Assembly: GCA_006503475.1 (NCBI GenBank) | Contig: RSEH01000111.1 | Location: 1 to 64,000 of the forward strand | DNA: 64,000 nt | From: Stentor roeselii | Taxonomy: Eukaryota > Ciliophora > Heterotrichea > Heterotrichida > Stentoridae | Direction: 5' to 3' | Part shown: piece by piece, positions 48,238-57,495 of the stretch | Layout of the letters: each line of letters starts with the position of its first letter | Numbering within the stretch: position 1 is the first letter of the stretch | The notes under the pieces: generated by a model | What the model saw: only the letters and a program-made list of their open reading frames with translations | The model's database searches: none | Told to the model about the DNA's origin: nothing | Position numbers and translations under genes: made by a program

Positions 48238-49635
48238 ATGGTTTTCATTTTCGTCCTTTTCCACGTCACTTCCGCTCTGTTCAAAGAAGAAGACCACGTG
48301 ATTGTCCTTGAAGACTCCAACTTCGAAGAAGCTCTTCAGACATATCCTTCTCTTTTAGTCGAGTTTTACGCTCCTTGGTGCAAGTTCTGTCAACAACTCG
48401 CTCCGATGTACGCGAAAGCTGCGGATAGGCTCTTGAAGCATGACCCTCCGATTCGAATAGCGAAGACTGACGCGACTGTTCACATTGAGTCAGCTCGAAA
48501 GTACAACATTGAAGGATACCCTACTTTGAAATTCTTCACCTCAGGAGTACCTAACGAGTTCACAGGTGTTAAAAATGAAGAGGGCATCGTCAGTTGGCTT
48601 GTGAAGAGAATCGACCCACCTGCAAAGATTTTGGAAAATCAGGAACAGTTGGAAGGTTTTATTGATCTTCATCCGGTTAGTGTTGTTTTGTTTGGAGGAG
48701 AAAGTCAGGTTGTTAGGTTGTTTGAAAAAGTGGCAAAGAATTTAGAAGGGAATTTTTATGCTGTTTGTAATGATTTACTAGTTGCGAAGAAGTTTGTACA
48801 GGATAATGCTATTGTTGTGTTTAAGGATAAGGAAAATCGCAAGTCTGAGTTTTTTGGACCGTTTGTGGAAAGTGAGATTAATAAGTTTATTGAAAAAAAT
48901 TTGGTGCCTTGGATTCTTCCTTTTGATGACCGAATAGTCCAGTTAGTATTCAAAAAGCAAAACCCAGGACTATTCATCTTCAGAAAAGAAAAAGACTCAT
49001 CTTCATTCCAAGAAACATTAGAAACCCTATCCAACAAATTAAAAGGTTATCCAATAGTAACCTACGCTGACCTAGAAAGTTCAAACAATAAAAGACTAGT
49101 CGAGTTTCTAGGTCTTCCTGCGAACTGGATGCCATTTGCCGTGATAGTAAATGAAAAATTTCAAAAATTCATTTTAAGGACAGATCTTTCTCTTTCCTCC
49201 CTCGAGTCTTTTTGGCTCAGATGGACCAACAACGAAGAAAAACCTTTTCTTAAGAGTCAGCCGATCCCTTCTAGCACCTTCGACAATGATGTGAGAATAC
49301 TTGTCGGAGATAACTTTAAAGATATAGTATTTGATAGAAATTTCGACGTTTTAGTCGAGTTTTATGCGCCTTGGTGCGGCCACTGTAAGAAAATCGCTCC
49401 TGAATACACAAAATTAGCTAAAAGGTTCAAAGGTGTTAGTAGTGTGGTTATTGGAAAAATTGATGCGACTGAAAATGAAATTGAAAATTTTGATATTCAG
49501 GAATTCCCGACTATCAAATTCTTTCCTGCTAATAACAAGGATGGAATTGATTTCATTGGGAAAAAAGATGTGGATGGTCTTGAGAGGTTTGTTCTGGACA
49601 ATGCCGCTCTCCCAATAAGAAAAGAAGAACTTTGA
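48238..49635 (+). CDS. Protein disulfide isomerase
   Basis: 465 aa with a signal peptide (about residues 1-14) and a C-terminal KEEL (462-465), a KDEL-type ER retrieval signal. Domains are a-b-b'-a'. The first thioredoxin domain carries C48-K-F-C51 instead of CGHC. The second carries the classical C380-G-H-C383. The middle domains have thioredoxin-like strands without active cysteines. The enzyme forms and rearranges disulfides in the ER lumen. CKFC would change the redox potential of the first site. The neighbouring giant Cys-rich surface proteins would be natural clients (inference). Confidence 0.95.
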   Translation: MVFIFVLFHVTSALFKEEDHVIVLEDSNFEEALQTYPSLLVEFYAPWCKFCQQLAPMYAKAADRLLKHDPPIRIAKTDATVHIESARKYNIEGYPTLKFFTSGVPNEFTGVKNEEGIVSWLVKRIDPPAKILENQEQLEGFIDLHPVSVVLFGGESQVVRLFEKVAKNLEGNFYAVCNDLLVAKKFVQDNAIVVFKDKENRKSEFFGPFVESEINKFIEKNLVPWILPFDDRIVQLVFKKQNPGLFIFRKEKDSSSFQETLETLSNKLKGYPIVTYADLESSNNKRLVEFLGLPANWMPFAVIVNEKFQKFILRTDLSLSSLESFWLRWTNNEEKPFLKSQPIPSSTFDNDVRILVGDNFKDIVFDRNFDVLVEFYAPWCGHCKKIAPEYTKLAKRFKGVSSVVIGKIDATENEIENFDIQEFPTIKFFPANNKDGIDFIGKKDVDGLERFVLDNAALPIRKEEL

Positions 49636-49653
49636 ATAGGAATTAGAATAAAA

Positions 49654-50616
49654 ATGATTAGAGACCTAGAAAGTCACCGAAAGATGCAATCAAAATCTCC
49701 CTGCCTAAGCCAATCACCGAATTCCTTCGGTTTTATGAAGCTCCGAAGAAGTACAAGTCCAAAGCGGTACATAATTCCATGCGAATTATCCGAATCCAAA
49801 AAAAATCATCTGATAAGCAACTCAGGAAGCATCACAAAAGCAGCTCCATGCGAATCCTCAAATTTAAAAGTCCCAAACCTTTCACTTTCCACCAGATCAG
49901 AACTTCCACCACCAAGCCTAAAGTCCTCAGACGCTCCAATCGCAATGCGGAAGGCCTCTCCAAGGCCATCCCTTCATTCAAAGCCTCCAGCATCAGCCTC
50001 TTCGAAAATCAAGGACTTTTCCAAAGGCAAACTAACGAAATTCTCATCACTTCCTAAAAAAATCACCCAAAATCGTTCTACTCCGAAAAATGACGAAAAT
50101 TCCGAGTTTCATTCAAAAAAACACCAAAAAGCCTGGAGTTGTAGAGGACAACAGCGAGACTTGAAAGACTTTCAGCAAGTAAAAGACATGAAAACTACGA
50201 AAGACTATCAAGAAACAAGAGAAATAAAAGAAACAAAAGAAAATTCCGAGCAACGAAAGGCTTTAGCGCCTCGAAACCCTACAAAGCCAATAAATCAAGG
50301 AAATCAAGGAAATCAAGGAAACCGTTCAAGTTCAATTGAAAAAAGGAAGCTTCCAGCGCGTTACTTGAAAATCGAAACAGTGCATCCTCAGCGTAGATGC
50401 GATTTTCAGTCACATGTCTCAGAAGACCTGAAGCTTCTTCATGAAACTAGTTCTTCTAGTTTGATGAAAGACTTAGAAGCAGCGAAACTCAGCAGGTTAC
50501 ATCGAGAGTCTTTAAAAAAACAGAGTATCTTGAAAAATGTTTGGGAAGAAGAAAGCTGGGACTGGAGTTCTCCTGAGATTTCCCCGGCGAGGATTAGAAA
50601 AGTTCGATTTTTGTAA
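49654..50616 (+). CDS. Long basic disordered protein, unknown
   Basis: 320 aa, ATG at 49654, 18 bp after the PDI stop. Ser, Lys, Pro and Asn-rich in the first 170 residues, then charged repeats such as ETREIKETKE and GNQGNQGN (a short tandem of GGAAATCAA units near 50299-50320). The C-terminus has a helix and ends SPARIRKVRFL. No domain. It could be a microtubule- or nucleic-acid-associated disordered protein, but this is only from composition. Confidence 0.6.
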   Translation: MIRDLESHRKMQSKSPCLSQSPNSFGFMKLRRSTSPKRYIIPCELSESKKNHLISNSGSITKAAPCESSNLKVPNLSLSTRSELPPPSLKSSDAPIAMRKASPRPSLHSKPPASASSKIKDFSKGKLTKFSSLPKKITQNRSTPKNDENSEFHSKKHQKAWSCRGQQRDLKDFQQVKDMKTTKDYQETREIKETKENSEQRKALAPRNPTKPINQGNQGNQGNRSSSIEKRKLPARYLKIETVHPQRRCDFQSHVSEDLKLLHETSSSSLMKDLEAAKLSRLHRESLKKQSILKNVWEEESWDWSSPEISPARIRKVRFL

Positions 50617-50630
50617 GGAATCTTAAATAA

Positions 50631-52082
50631 TCAAAAAGTTTTGAGGTTCGGGTCTATTTTAAATGAACATTCAGTCACATTTTTTATTTTTTCAATAGTT
50701 GCTCCTTCAGCGATCTCTTTTAGAGTGATTTCGCCATTTTCGAAAACGAATACACTTAGTTCAGTTATAAGCATTGATATCACTTTTCGAGCTGTTAATG
50801 GTAAATAGCATTCTTTTGTTATTCGTAGACTATTTTTGCCATAATGCTCCATCATTACCAATATACGGGTGCCTGATATTGCTACGTCCATATTTGACCC
50901 GATTCCTTTTACCATTTTGCCTGAAATGAACCAGTTCGCGAGGTCCCCTTTACTTGAGATTTGCACGCTTCCTACAATAGCAAGATCGAGGTGGCCTCCA
51001 CGGATCATTGCAGCACTTTCTGCACTGTCGAAGAAAGCACCTCCTGGAAGAATGGTGCATGTTTCTTTTCCTCCGTTTATTAAGTCAGGGTCTTCATTTC
51101 CGGGCTTCGGGTAGAAACCTGTACCGAATATACCGGTTTCACTGAGAAACATTACTTTTAGCTCCTTTGGAGCGAGTGAAGGGATCAGGGTAGGCAAACC
51201 GATTCCTATTTGAACTTGAGAATTTGGTTTTAACTCTTTGAGGGTTCGATTTATGATCTTTTCTCTGGTTGGCTTTTTATCGCTTTTACCTGGAATCATG
51301 AAAGAAGCGCCTATGTCTAGATTTAGTCTTTCGATCTTTTTTTCATATCTTGAGCCTTTCAGAATCCTTTGAACGTAGATACCAGGAGTGTGTATTTCAT
51401 TAGGTTCTAACTCGCCAGGCTCGACAAGGTGCTCTACTTCTGCTATTGTGGTTTTAGCAGCCATAGCAACAAGTGGGTTAAAGTTCCTAGCCGTTCCTCT
51501 ATAAACCAAATTTCCAAGTTTATCTCCTTTCCAAGCCTTAACAAATCCAAACTCAGGCTTCAAAGCTTCTTCAAAGCTACAAAGTTTATTTCCAAAGGTT
51601 CTCATTTCCTTCGGTTTTGTAAATAAGCATGGAGTTTCATTGACCGGGTCAAATTTAGTAGGAAAGTTTCCTTCACTGATGGGAGTTCCAGCGCCTGAAG
51701 GGCAATAAAACCCAGGAATTCCTGCACCCCCTGCCCGAAGTTTTTCAGCCAAAGTGCCTTGAGGAAAGAACTCGACTTCAATGTCTCCACCCAAGTACCT
51801 TAATTCGAAGTTTTCGTTATCTCCAACATAAGAGGCAATGATTTTTTTCACCATTCTTCTTATGAAGAAATTATGAACACCGTATCCTTCTACTCCGCAG
51901 TTATTTGAGATCAAAGTCAAGTCTTTTATCTTTTTTTTGCATAGAGAATTTATCAGGTTCTCTGGAATTCCACAGTTTCCGAAACCTCCAACTGCTAAAG
52001 TAGCACCTGATGGAATGTCTTCTACTGCCTTTTCAGCACTTTCGAATAGTTTTGAGTAGAGTCTTGAGTGTCGTAGCCACAT
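50631..52082 (-). CDS. OXCT1: Succinyl-CoA:3-ketoacid CoA transferase (SCOT)
   Basis: 483 aa covering both halves of the family I CoA transferase. The A half begins with FESAEKAVEDIPSGATLAVGGFGNCGIPENLI and includes GGDIEVEFFPQGTLAEKLRAGGAGIPGFYCPSGAGT. The B half has QIGIGLPTLIPS, the catalytic-Glu segment LSETGIFG (near residue 311) and GGHLDLAIVGSVQIS. A short basic N-terminus (MWLRHSRLYSKLF) is consistent with mitochondrial import. The enzyme activates acetoacetate with succinyl-CoA for ketone-body use. The usual SENG reads SETG here, with the Glu kept. Divergent from GRASP by 29 bp. Confidence 0.95.
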   Translation of the reverse strand: MWLRHSRLYSKLFESAEKAVEDIPSGATLAVGGFGNCGIPENLINSLCKKKIKDLTLISNNCGVEGYGVHNFFIRRMVKKIIASYVGDNENFELRYLGGDIEVEFFPQGTLAEKLRAGGAGIPGFYCPSGAGTPISEGNFPTKFDPVNETPCLFTKPKEMRTFGNKLCSFEEALKPEFGFVKAWKGDKLGNLVYRGTARNFNPLVAMAAKTTIAEVEHLVEPGELEPNEIHTPGIYVQRILKGSRYEKKIERLNLDIGASFMIPGKSDKKPTREKIINRTLKELKPNSQVQIGIGLPTLIPSLAPKELKVMFLSETGIFGTGFYPKPGNEDPDLINGGKETCTILPGGAFFDSAESAAMIRGGHLDLAIVGSVQISSKGDLANWFISGKMVKGIGSNMDVAISGTRILVMMEHYGKNSLRITKECYLPLTARKVISMLITELSVFVFENGEITLKEIAEGATIEKIKNVTECSFKIDPNLKTF

Positions 52083-52111
52083 TTATAGTTGTTTATTATT
52101 TAGAATACGTG
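52083..52111. promoter_or_regulatory. 29-bp divergent interval between SCOT and GRASP starts
   Basis: Contains TTTATAG and TTATTATTTAG, the A/T string type seen before many start codons in this window. Both leaders must be very short, or promoter information must lie in coding sequence. Confidence 0.35.
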
Positions 52112-52687
52112 ATGGGAGGACAGGAAAGCAAGCCAGGCTATCGAGTCATTCAGGTCATCCCTGATTCACCTGCTCATGGGAAAGGGTTTGTTGAGTTTTT
52201 GGACTTTATTGTTAGTATCAATGGCACTGATATTCTAGAATCTTCCCTGCCTTTCCAGGAACTTATAAAATCCAACATCGACTGTCCTGTAACTTTAGGA
52301 GTATTTAGTGTTCTGACGATGGAACTAAGAGAAGTTTGTGTTACCCCGCAAGTGTGGAAAGGAGAAGGCTTGATAGGAATAAACTTGAGATATGAAGACG
52401 CGATGCAAGTTTCAAATAATATTCTGAGAATAACTAAAGTTTTTCCAGACTCTTCAGCAAGTCGTGCAGGTCTCATCGAGGGGGAGTACATCGTTGGGTG
52501 TAAAGAAGCAAAAATCAAAGACTCTGAAGACATTCTTGGTATTCTTGATAAACTCAAAAAAATCACTTTGGCTGTTTTTAATAATGTCGACCTAGCTGTT
52601 CATTACTTGGAATTACAGGCTGATGATGGAAGTATTGGAATTGAAGTCGCTAGTGGGGTTATGCATAGAATTGTTGCGAATAACTAA
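52112..52687 (+). CDS. GORASP: Golgi reassembly stacking protein (GRASP55/65-like)
   Basis: 191 aa from the ATG at 52112. MGGQ puts Gly2 in place for myristoylation, as in known GRASPs. Two PDZ-like GRASP domains follow: the first with GYRVIQVIPDSPAHGKGFVEFLDFIVSINGTDI (about 9-45), the second with LRITKVFPDSSASRAGLIEGEYIVGC (about 108-135). The Ser/Pro-rich C-terminal tail of animal GRASPs is absent, as in several protists. It tethers Golgi membranes and supports stacking and unconventional secretion. The ORF is open upstream to inside the SCOT gene, but only via a non-ATG start. Confidence 0.92.
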   Translation: MGGQESKPGYRVIQVIPDSPAHGKGFVEFLDFIVSINGTDILESSLPFQELIKSNIDCPVTLGVFSVLTMELREVCVTPQVWKGEGLIGINLRYEDAMQVSNNILRITKVFPDSSASRAGLIEGEYIVGCKEAKIKDSEDILGILDKLKKITLAVFNNVDLAVHYLELQADDGSIGIEVASGVMHRIVANN

Positions 52688-52763
52688 GAGATGGTATTAG
52701 AGTTAGTTTATGGGAAGAAAGAATAAAAGATTGATTTAATTGAGTTTTTATAGCTCTGAATAT

Positions 52764-54326
52764 ATGAAAATAGCCATAGTTGGTGCAGGACCAGTAGGTT
52801 TGACAATGTCGCACCTGCTCTCAAAGATCGGTATCTCCAACTCGATATACGAGGGAAAGCCAACACTATCCACGCATCCAAGTGCTCACTTCATCCATTC
52901 ACGTTCAATGGAAATCTTTTCCTCTCTAGATCTTTCATCTCCCATCTACTCCAAAATGACTCCTGAAAATGACTGGCGTCGATTTATCTACACATCCTCA
53001 ATAACAAGCGACCCTTACCGGATCCAAGATCATTTCCTTTCACCATCCTACAAAAAAAACCAATTACTGACCTCATACCCTCCAGTTCACTTTTCCCAAC
53101 ACAAACTAGTATCTCTTCTTTCTTCAACCCTGCCATCAACGAGCACTCTTCACCTAAACAAAGAAATAAAACTAGTAGTTCCAGGGCAAAGAGAAAAAGA
53201 CTCGTTAAAAACAACCCCAGCAAGACTTTTCACAGCAGACAATGAAATAATCGAAGCTGACTACGTCATCGCCTGTGATGGTTCCAGAGGCCAAACACGA
53301 GAACAGCTGGGAATCAATCTTGACTCAAGCGAATCCCTTCAAAATTTCCTTAACATTCACTTTTCCTCTAAACAACTCGCGGAAGTCTGTAGAAAAAACC
53401 CGGGAATGATTTATTTTATTTACAACCCCAAAGCAGTTGTTGTACTCGTCATGCACAGCGTGGAAGATGCGGAATTTGTAATTCAGGTCCCTGACTTCCC
53501 GCCTCTTACAAGAGCGAATGACTATTCAATAGAAAAAGCGGTGGAAGTTATTAACTCTTGCTTTTCAACAGGAGAAAATCATTCAAAACTTGAAGATATC
53601 AGCATAAAATCAATTAAAAACTGGAAAATGTCTGTAAGATCAGCTGAAAAACTCAGAGTTGAAAATGTTTTCTTAGCAGGCGACGCTGCACACACGATGA
53701 CACCGGCAGGAGGATTCGGTTTAAATACAGGAATAGGAGATGTGCATAACTTATACTGGAAATTTTTGTTTCCTGAGATTTTAGACTCATATGAAGAAGA
53801 AAGAAAAGACAAAATCCAGAAAGTTCTTAATAAAAGTTATGCAAATTACATGGTCGTTGTGAAAATCGCTGAAAACTTCGGTTTGGATATTAGAATGATC
53901 AAACCTATCAAATCAATCATGGAATTTATTCCTTTTGGTTCTTTTTTTTTTAAGAATATTGTAAAAACTGGTCAAGAGGTTTTATTTAATGATACAAATG
54001 CCAGGACGTTTCTGGCTAAAGATACAAATTTACTGAATTTGATATTTCCTGAAGATGATCTGGAATTCAGATATGCTCAAGGATTCTTCATTGATGAAGC
54101 TGGTGAACTTGCTAGTAATAAAAAAGTGTTTTTTGAAGGAAAAGAAGAAGATTTGCGTCTTTTGCCAGGAATTCTTACAAATCGATTTAAAACCCCGATG
54201 TTTTTAAAGGTTGTGGGAAATTCTCCAGTACAAGAAGTGGATTTTCCTACTTTTGACTTGAATTTAAATGAGGAGCAGTCAATGATTATCAGGCCAGATG
54301 GTCATATTTACTGGAAAAGCATTTAA
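52764..54326 (+). CDS. FAD-dependent aromatic-type monooxygenase
   Basis: 520 aa from the ATG at 52764 (MKIAIVGAGPVGLTMSHLL). The Rossmann motif GAGPVG is at residues 7-12. The DG motif reads YVIACDGSRGQTR near 172, and the GD motif FLAGDAAHTMTPAGGFGLNTGIGD near 300. This order defines class A flavoprotein hydroxylases (PheA/TfdB/UbiH group), which insert one oxygen into an aromatic ring using NAD(P)H. A C-terminal thioredoxin-like region is suggested by length. The substrate is unknown. Closest types are phenol- or polyketide-modifying hydroxylases, and a role in pigment or secondary metabolism is possible but unsupported here. Confidence 0.88.
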   Translation: MKIAIVGAGPVGLTMSHLLSKIGISNSIYEGKPTLSTHPSAHFIHSRSMEIFSSLDLSSPIYSKMTPENDWRRFIYTSSITSDPYRIQDHFLSPSYKKNQLLTSYPPVHFSQHKLVSLLSSTLPSTSTLHLNKEIKLVVPGQREKDSLKTTPARLFTADNEIIEADYVIACDGSRGQTREQLGINLDSSESLQNFLNIHFSSKQLAEVCRKNPGMIYFIYNPKAVVVLVMHSVEDAEFVIQVPDFPPLTRANDYSIEKAVEVINSCFSTGENHSKLEDISIKSIKNWKMSVRSAEKLRVENVFLAGDAAHTMTPAGGFGLNTGIGDVHNLYWKFLFPEILDSYEEERKDKIQKVLNKSYANYMVVVKIAENFGLDIRMIKPIKSIMEFIPFGSFFFKNIVKTGQEVLFNDTNARTFLAKDTNLLNLIFPEDDLEFRYAQGFFIDEAGELASNKKVFFEGKEEDLRLLPGILTNRFKTPMFLKVVGNSPVQEVDFPTFDLNLNEEQSMIIRPDGHIYWKSI

Positions 54327-54348
54327 AGCAACTATAATCTTAGCTTAA

Positions 54349-56667
54349 CTACTCAATAGAAGGTGGTTCTTCATGTTTCACTTCTTCTTTTAAGCTTTTT
54401 TCACTCATTGGCCTGCTTTTTTTCTCTTCTTTTGGATGGGCTTCTTCTTTTCCGGAGCCGTTGTGGTCTGAGTGGTGCTCACTTAGTTTGACCTCTTCAT
54501 GACTTTCTTTCGCCTCTGGCTTCAGAGATCGCTTGGATGAGGACTGCTTCAGTTCTTCGTGGTCTGAATGCGGCTTGGACTCGCTTGGTTTTACTTCGCT
54601 GTGGACTTTTGAGTCTTCATGTGCTGGAGCTTCTGGAGGCTTTGCTGATGGCTCTGGAGGCTTTACTACGGGCTCTGGAGCCTTTGCTACGGGCTCTGGA
54701 GCTTTTGCTACGGGCTCTGGAGCTTTTGCTACGGGCTCTGGAGCTTTTGCTACGGGCTCTGGAGCGTTTTTTGGAGGCTCAGGAGCTTTCGGAGCAGGTT
54801 CAGGTGCTTTCTGCACAGGTTCAGGTGCTTTTTGCACAGGTTCAGGTGCTTTCACAGGAACTTCACTTTTCTCTTCTTTTTTCTGTGCAATTTCAGGAGG
54901 TTTCTGTTTGCTAGGAACAGGATGACTTTCTTCCTTCTTCTTATCAACCCTAACCTCTTCACCAATTCCAACCTGATGAAAGAAATCAGTTTCAAGTTTT
55001 CTAATCCTCTCAGCAAGTTTTTCCTTCTGTTTTAAAATCAAAGTTTCATCCCTTTTCGCACTTCTCTTTCCTTCATTCTGCCTTTTCGCGGCTTTCAAGT
55101 TTTTTTCCCTCGTATATTCCCTTTCAAGCATTTGTTTAATCGACAACTTTTCATTACTTTGTGGGACATAAAGACTTTCACAGAGTTCAATAAGAGTGAC
55201 AGTTCCTTCAGCATCTCCAATAGCGACAAGTGACCCGAACTTAGCAGCATTGATATTAGACTGAACATTGATAGTAGTAAGCATGCAATCTCCAACTTTA
55301 TGCGAATAAGCGATTTCATTTTGCCTGTAGTGATAGTCCCAGATATGCATCCACCCGTCCATCTGTGTCAAAAAGAATACTCCAGGACGCGTGGGGCTCC
55401 AACAGCCGTCAGTCAAGTAAGTGTCATGATACTTCGTCGTCATTATCGGGGTGTTAATGTCTTCTGACCAGATCTTCGCGGTCCAGTCGCCGACAGTTAA
55501 AAAACATTTACTTTCTTCAGGGTTCCTCTGAATCGCATAAATCGGGCCATGGTGTTTTCCACCTTCAATGCCGTATCGATGACTGATGTCCACCGCTTTC
55601 TGAGGCTTTTTATTCGCCTGGATCACGATGCCTTGTTCAGTCCCTGCCAGGTACTTCGTCGCTCCTGCTTCTGGGTTGTATTCCAAACAAGTACCTCCTA
55701 AGATGCTTTCTTCGTTTGTCTCGGGGTTGATCATTCCGTCTGTGATTTTGCAGGAATCGATCGGCTCCTTGTCTTTGCGGAAGTCCCACCACATCATCCG
55801 CCCGTCTGTCGACGCGGATACGAACTCGTTGCCTGACTTGCCGTGGAGCCAGTAAATGTCGTACACTGGCTCGTGATGAGATTTTTCTATCTGCGTCTGC
55901 CAGTTTGGAGAGTTCTTGGTTTCTCGCATGTCCCATACTGATATCACACCGTTGTAACAACCTCCTACTAGGAAGTCTGTGTACTTTGTGTTGAAGGCTA
56001 GGGTGCATAATGGACTTGCACCTTGAATCGTTTTTACTGCTGTGTTTGGAGCTGACATGTCCCAGATGTAACTTTGGATGGGCATGCGTTCAGGCATTTG
56101 CTGAAACCTCATAATTGAATAAGCAACAGCGAGTTTATTTCCAGGACTTTCAGGGTTAAATGCAACTTTATTGACACTTCTCTTGATATCATTGGGGTCT
56201 TTAAAGAGCATCAAAGTTTTAGTGCTTAAAGTTTCAGTAGAGTGATCGACAGTTTCTCCAATAAAGTATTCTTCAAACAAGTCAATCTGATTGTTCATCT
56301 TAATTGTTTTAGTGGTGAGTTCTGACAACTCCTTGACCGCCTGAGACAACTCCTCCTTTTTTAGCGCCTTCGTGCGCCACTTGACAATATCATGTTCTTC
56401 GCTATAGTCGACTTCAGCAGGCCATCCTCCTTCAACATGCTTCATTCCTTTAGGCTTAAGACTCAGGCGCTCTGTGTTGACCTCATGCGTTGACAGCAAA
56501 GGAATGTTGTCCAGGGTTATCGTTGAAGGGTCCCGCGTCACGTATTGGTTTTTTCGCTTTTCGAACTCGCTTGGGTGGTTTGCAAGGGACTTCAGCTCTG
56601 AATCTTCGAAAACGAATCCTCGTTCAAACAGGTTTCTCTTCTTTTTGTAAGTGAAGGGTTCCACCAT
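54349..56667 (-). CDS. DNAI2: Outer-arm dynein intermediate chain 2 (DNAI2/IC69-like)
   Basis: 772 aa. The N-terminal YKKKRNLFERGFVFEDSE and the following GGWPAEVDYSEEHDIVKWRTKALKKE segment are hallmarks of the IC2/IC69 (ODA6) family. WD40 repeats occupy about 200-560. The C-terminal 200 residues begin with a helix (about 505-555) and then carry an 11-unit heptad repeat of the KAPEPVA type before a Ser/Lys/Glu-rich acidic tail. The family holds the outer dynein arm to the axonemal doublet. The long repeat tail is an extension beyond the conserved core. Confidence 0.95.
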   Translation of the reverse strand: MVEPFTYKKKRNLFERGFVFEDSELKSLANHPSEFEKRKNQYVTRDPSTITLDNIPLLSTHEVNTERLSLKPKGMKHVEGGWPAEVDYSEEHDIVKWRTKALKKEELSQAVKELSELTTKTIKMNNQIDLFEEYFIGETVDHSTETLSTKTLMLFKDPNDIKRSVNKVAFNPESPGNKLAVAYSIMRFQQMPERMPIQSYIWDMSAPNTAVKTIQGASPLCTLAFNTKYTDFLVGGCYNGVISVWDMRETKNSPNWQTQIEKSHHEPVYDIYWLHGKSGNEFVSASTDGRMMWWDFRKDKEPIDSCKITDGMINPETNEESILGGTCLEYNPEAGATKYLAGTEQGIVIQANKKPQKAVDISHRYGIEGGKHHGPIYAIQRNPEESKCFLTVGDWTAKIWSEDINTPIMTTKYHDTYLTDGCWSPTRPGVFFLTQMDGWMHIWDYHYRQNEIAYSHKVGDCMLTTINVQSNINAAKFGSLVAIGDAEGTVTLIELCESLYVPQSNEKLSIKQMLEREYTREKNLKAAKRQNEGKRSAKRDETLILKQKEKLAERIRKLETDFFHQVGIGEEVRVDKKKEESHPVPSKQKPPEIAQKKEEKSEVPVKAPEPVQKAPEPVQKAPEPAPKAPEPPKNAPEPVAKAPEPVAKAPEPVAKAPEPVAKAPEPVVKPPEPSAKPPEAPAHEDSKVHSEVKPSESKPHSDHEELKQSSSKRSLKPEAKESHEEVKLSEHHSDHNGSGKEEAHPKEEKKSRPMSEKSLKEEVKHEEPPSIE
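54622..54852 (-). repeat. Coding minisatellite, 11 units of 21 bp in dynein IC2
   Basis: Eleven in-frame 21-bp units encode KAPEPVQ/KAPEPVA-type heptads. The central four units (about 54680-54763) are nearly identical, while the outer ones have drifted, so expansion is recent in the middle. Glycine-rich ORFs on the opposite strand over this region are by-products of the repeat. Confidence 0.9.
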
Positions 56668-56940
56668 TTATATATAACTGCTCCAGGTTTCGCATCTCTA
56701 CTCATTTGGTGCAGGAGGATATGGAAGTGAGGTGAAGGGTTTATTGTTTGGGATTTTAGAGATTTTTTGGGAATTTTTAAGGATTTATTTTTTGGATTTT
56801 TTTTTATTTAGGGGTTTTTGAAAGGGATGTGAAGGGAATGATTAACAGGACTTCAAAAGAATAAATTTTAATATTTTCTAAATATCATATTTTATTTACT
56901 CGATGTTTTTAGAAACAAGTACTGAACTTGTTTTATTTGT
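56668..56940. other. AT/GT-rich spacer
   Basis: 273 bp between the dynein gene start and the stop of the next minus-strand gene. T/G-rich with long T runs near 56790-56815. Nothing else was seen. Confidence 0.4.
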
Positions 56941-57423
56941 CTAGAACTTTGAATGGCTTCTACGTTTTTTACTATTCAAAGAAAACACGTGTCTTGGAAA
57001 TCGTTGTTTGTTCTTGATTTGTAAAAAATGCGGGGTTGAGTCGTTATTATCTAGAATCTCATGTTGAAAAGATTCTTGTTTTTTCGCACCCTTGTTAAAA
57101 ACGAGTGGTTGTTTCACATCACAATGTTGATTAATGATGCGTTTTATGAAGTTATTCATGACATTCACTTCTTGAAGGTTTTCTTTTTTTCGACAGTCAA
57201 AACTTCTGTGAACTTTAAACAACTTCCTCTGTTCCTTTACATAAAAGTCTTTGATAAGAGGTCTTCTAGAGACTTCAAAGCTGGAAGGACTTCTCTTGAT
57301 CAAAGCAGGTTTCCAGTCAGCGAAGCTAAAATTGACTGAATCCTCTTCACTTCTAAGTTCTTTATTAGGAGTGAACCTTTGTCTAAACTTGTTGAATTCT
57401 CTACCATTCGAGTTGAATTCCAT
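56941..57423 (-). CDS. Basic protein, unknown
   Basis: 160 aa from the ATG at 57423 (MEFNSNGREFNKFRQRF); further upstream only a TTG is available. Lys/Arg/Phe/Asn-rich, no membrane segment, ending with KKRRSHSKF. It precedes, on the same strand and 72 bp after its stop, another small basic protein gene. No family recognised. Confidence 0.55.
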   Translation of the reverse strand: MEFNSNGREFNKFRQRFTPNKELRSEEDSVNFSFADWKPALIKRSPSSFEVSRRPLIKDFYVKEQRKLFKVHRSFDCRKKENLQEVNVMNNFIKRIINQHCDVKQPLVFNKGAKKQESFQHEILDNNDSTPHFLQIKNKQRFPRHVFSLNSKKRRSHSKF

Positions 57424-57495
57424 GAAAATGTTTAATAAAACAATAGCTCTATACAAAGAGATTCCATTGAAAAAGTGTTAAATTAATAAACTCTT

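Noticed and set aside
48767-48781. 15-nt GTAATGATTTACTAG inside the PDI gene, intron-like.
   Set aside because: It is in phase with coding sequence that gives plausible PDI b-domain residues (FYAVCNDLLVAKKF). Removal would shorten a helix and no stop requires it.
54533-54925. Glycine/Ser-rich and Leu-rich ORFs on the plus strand over the dynein repeat.
   Set aside because: They are antisense readings of the 21-bp coding repeat and have no independent evidence.
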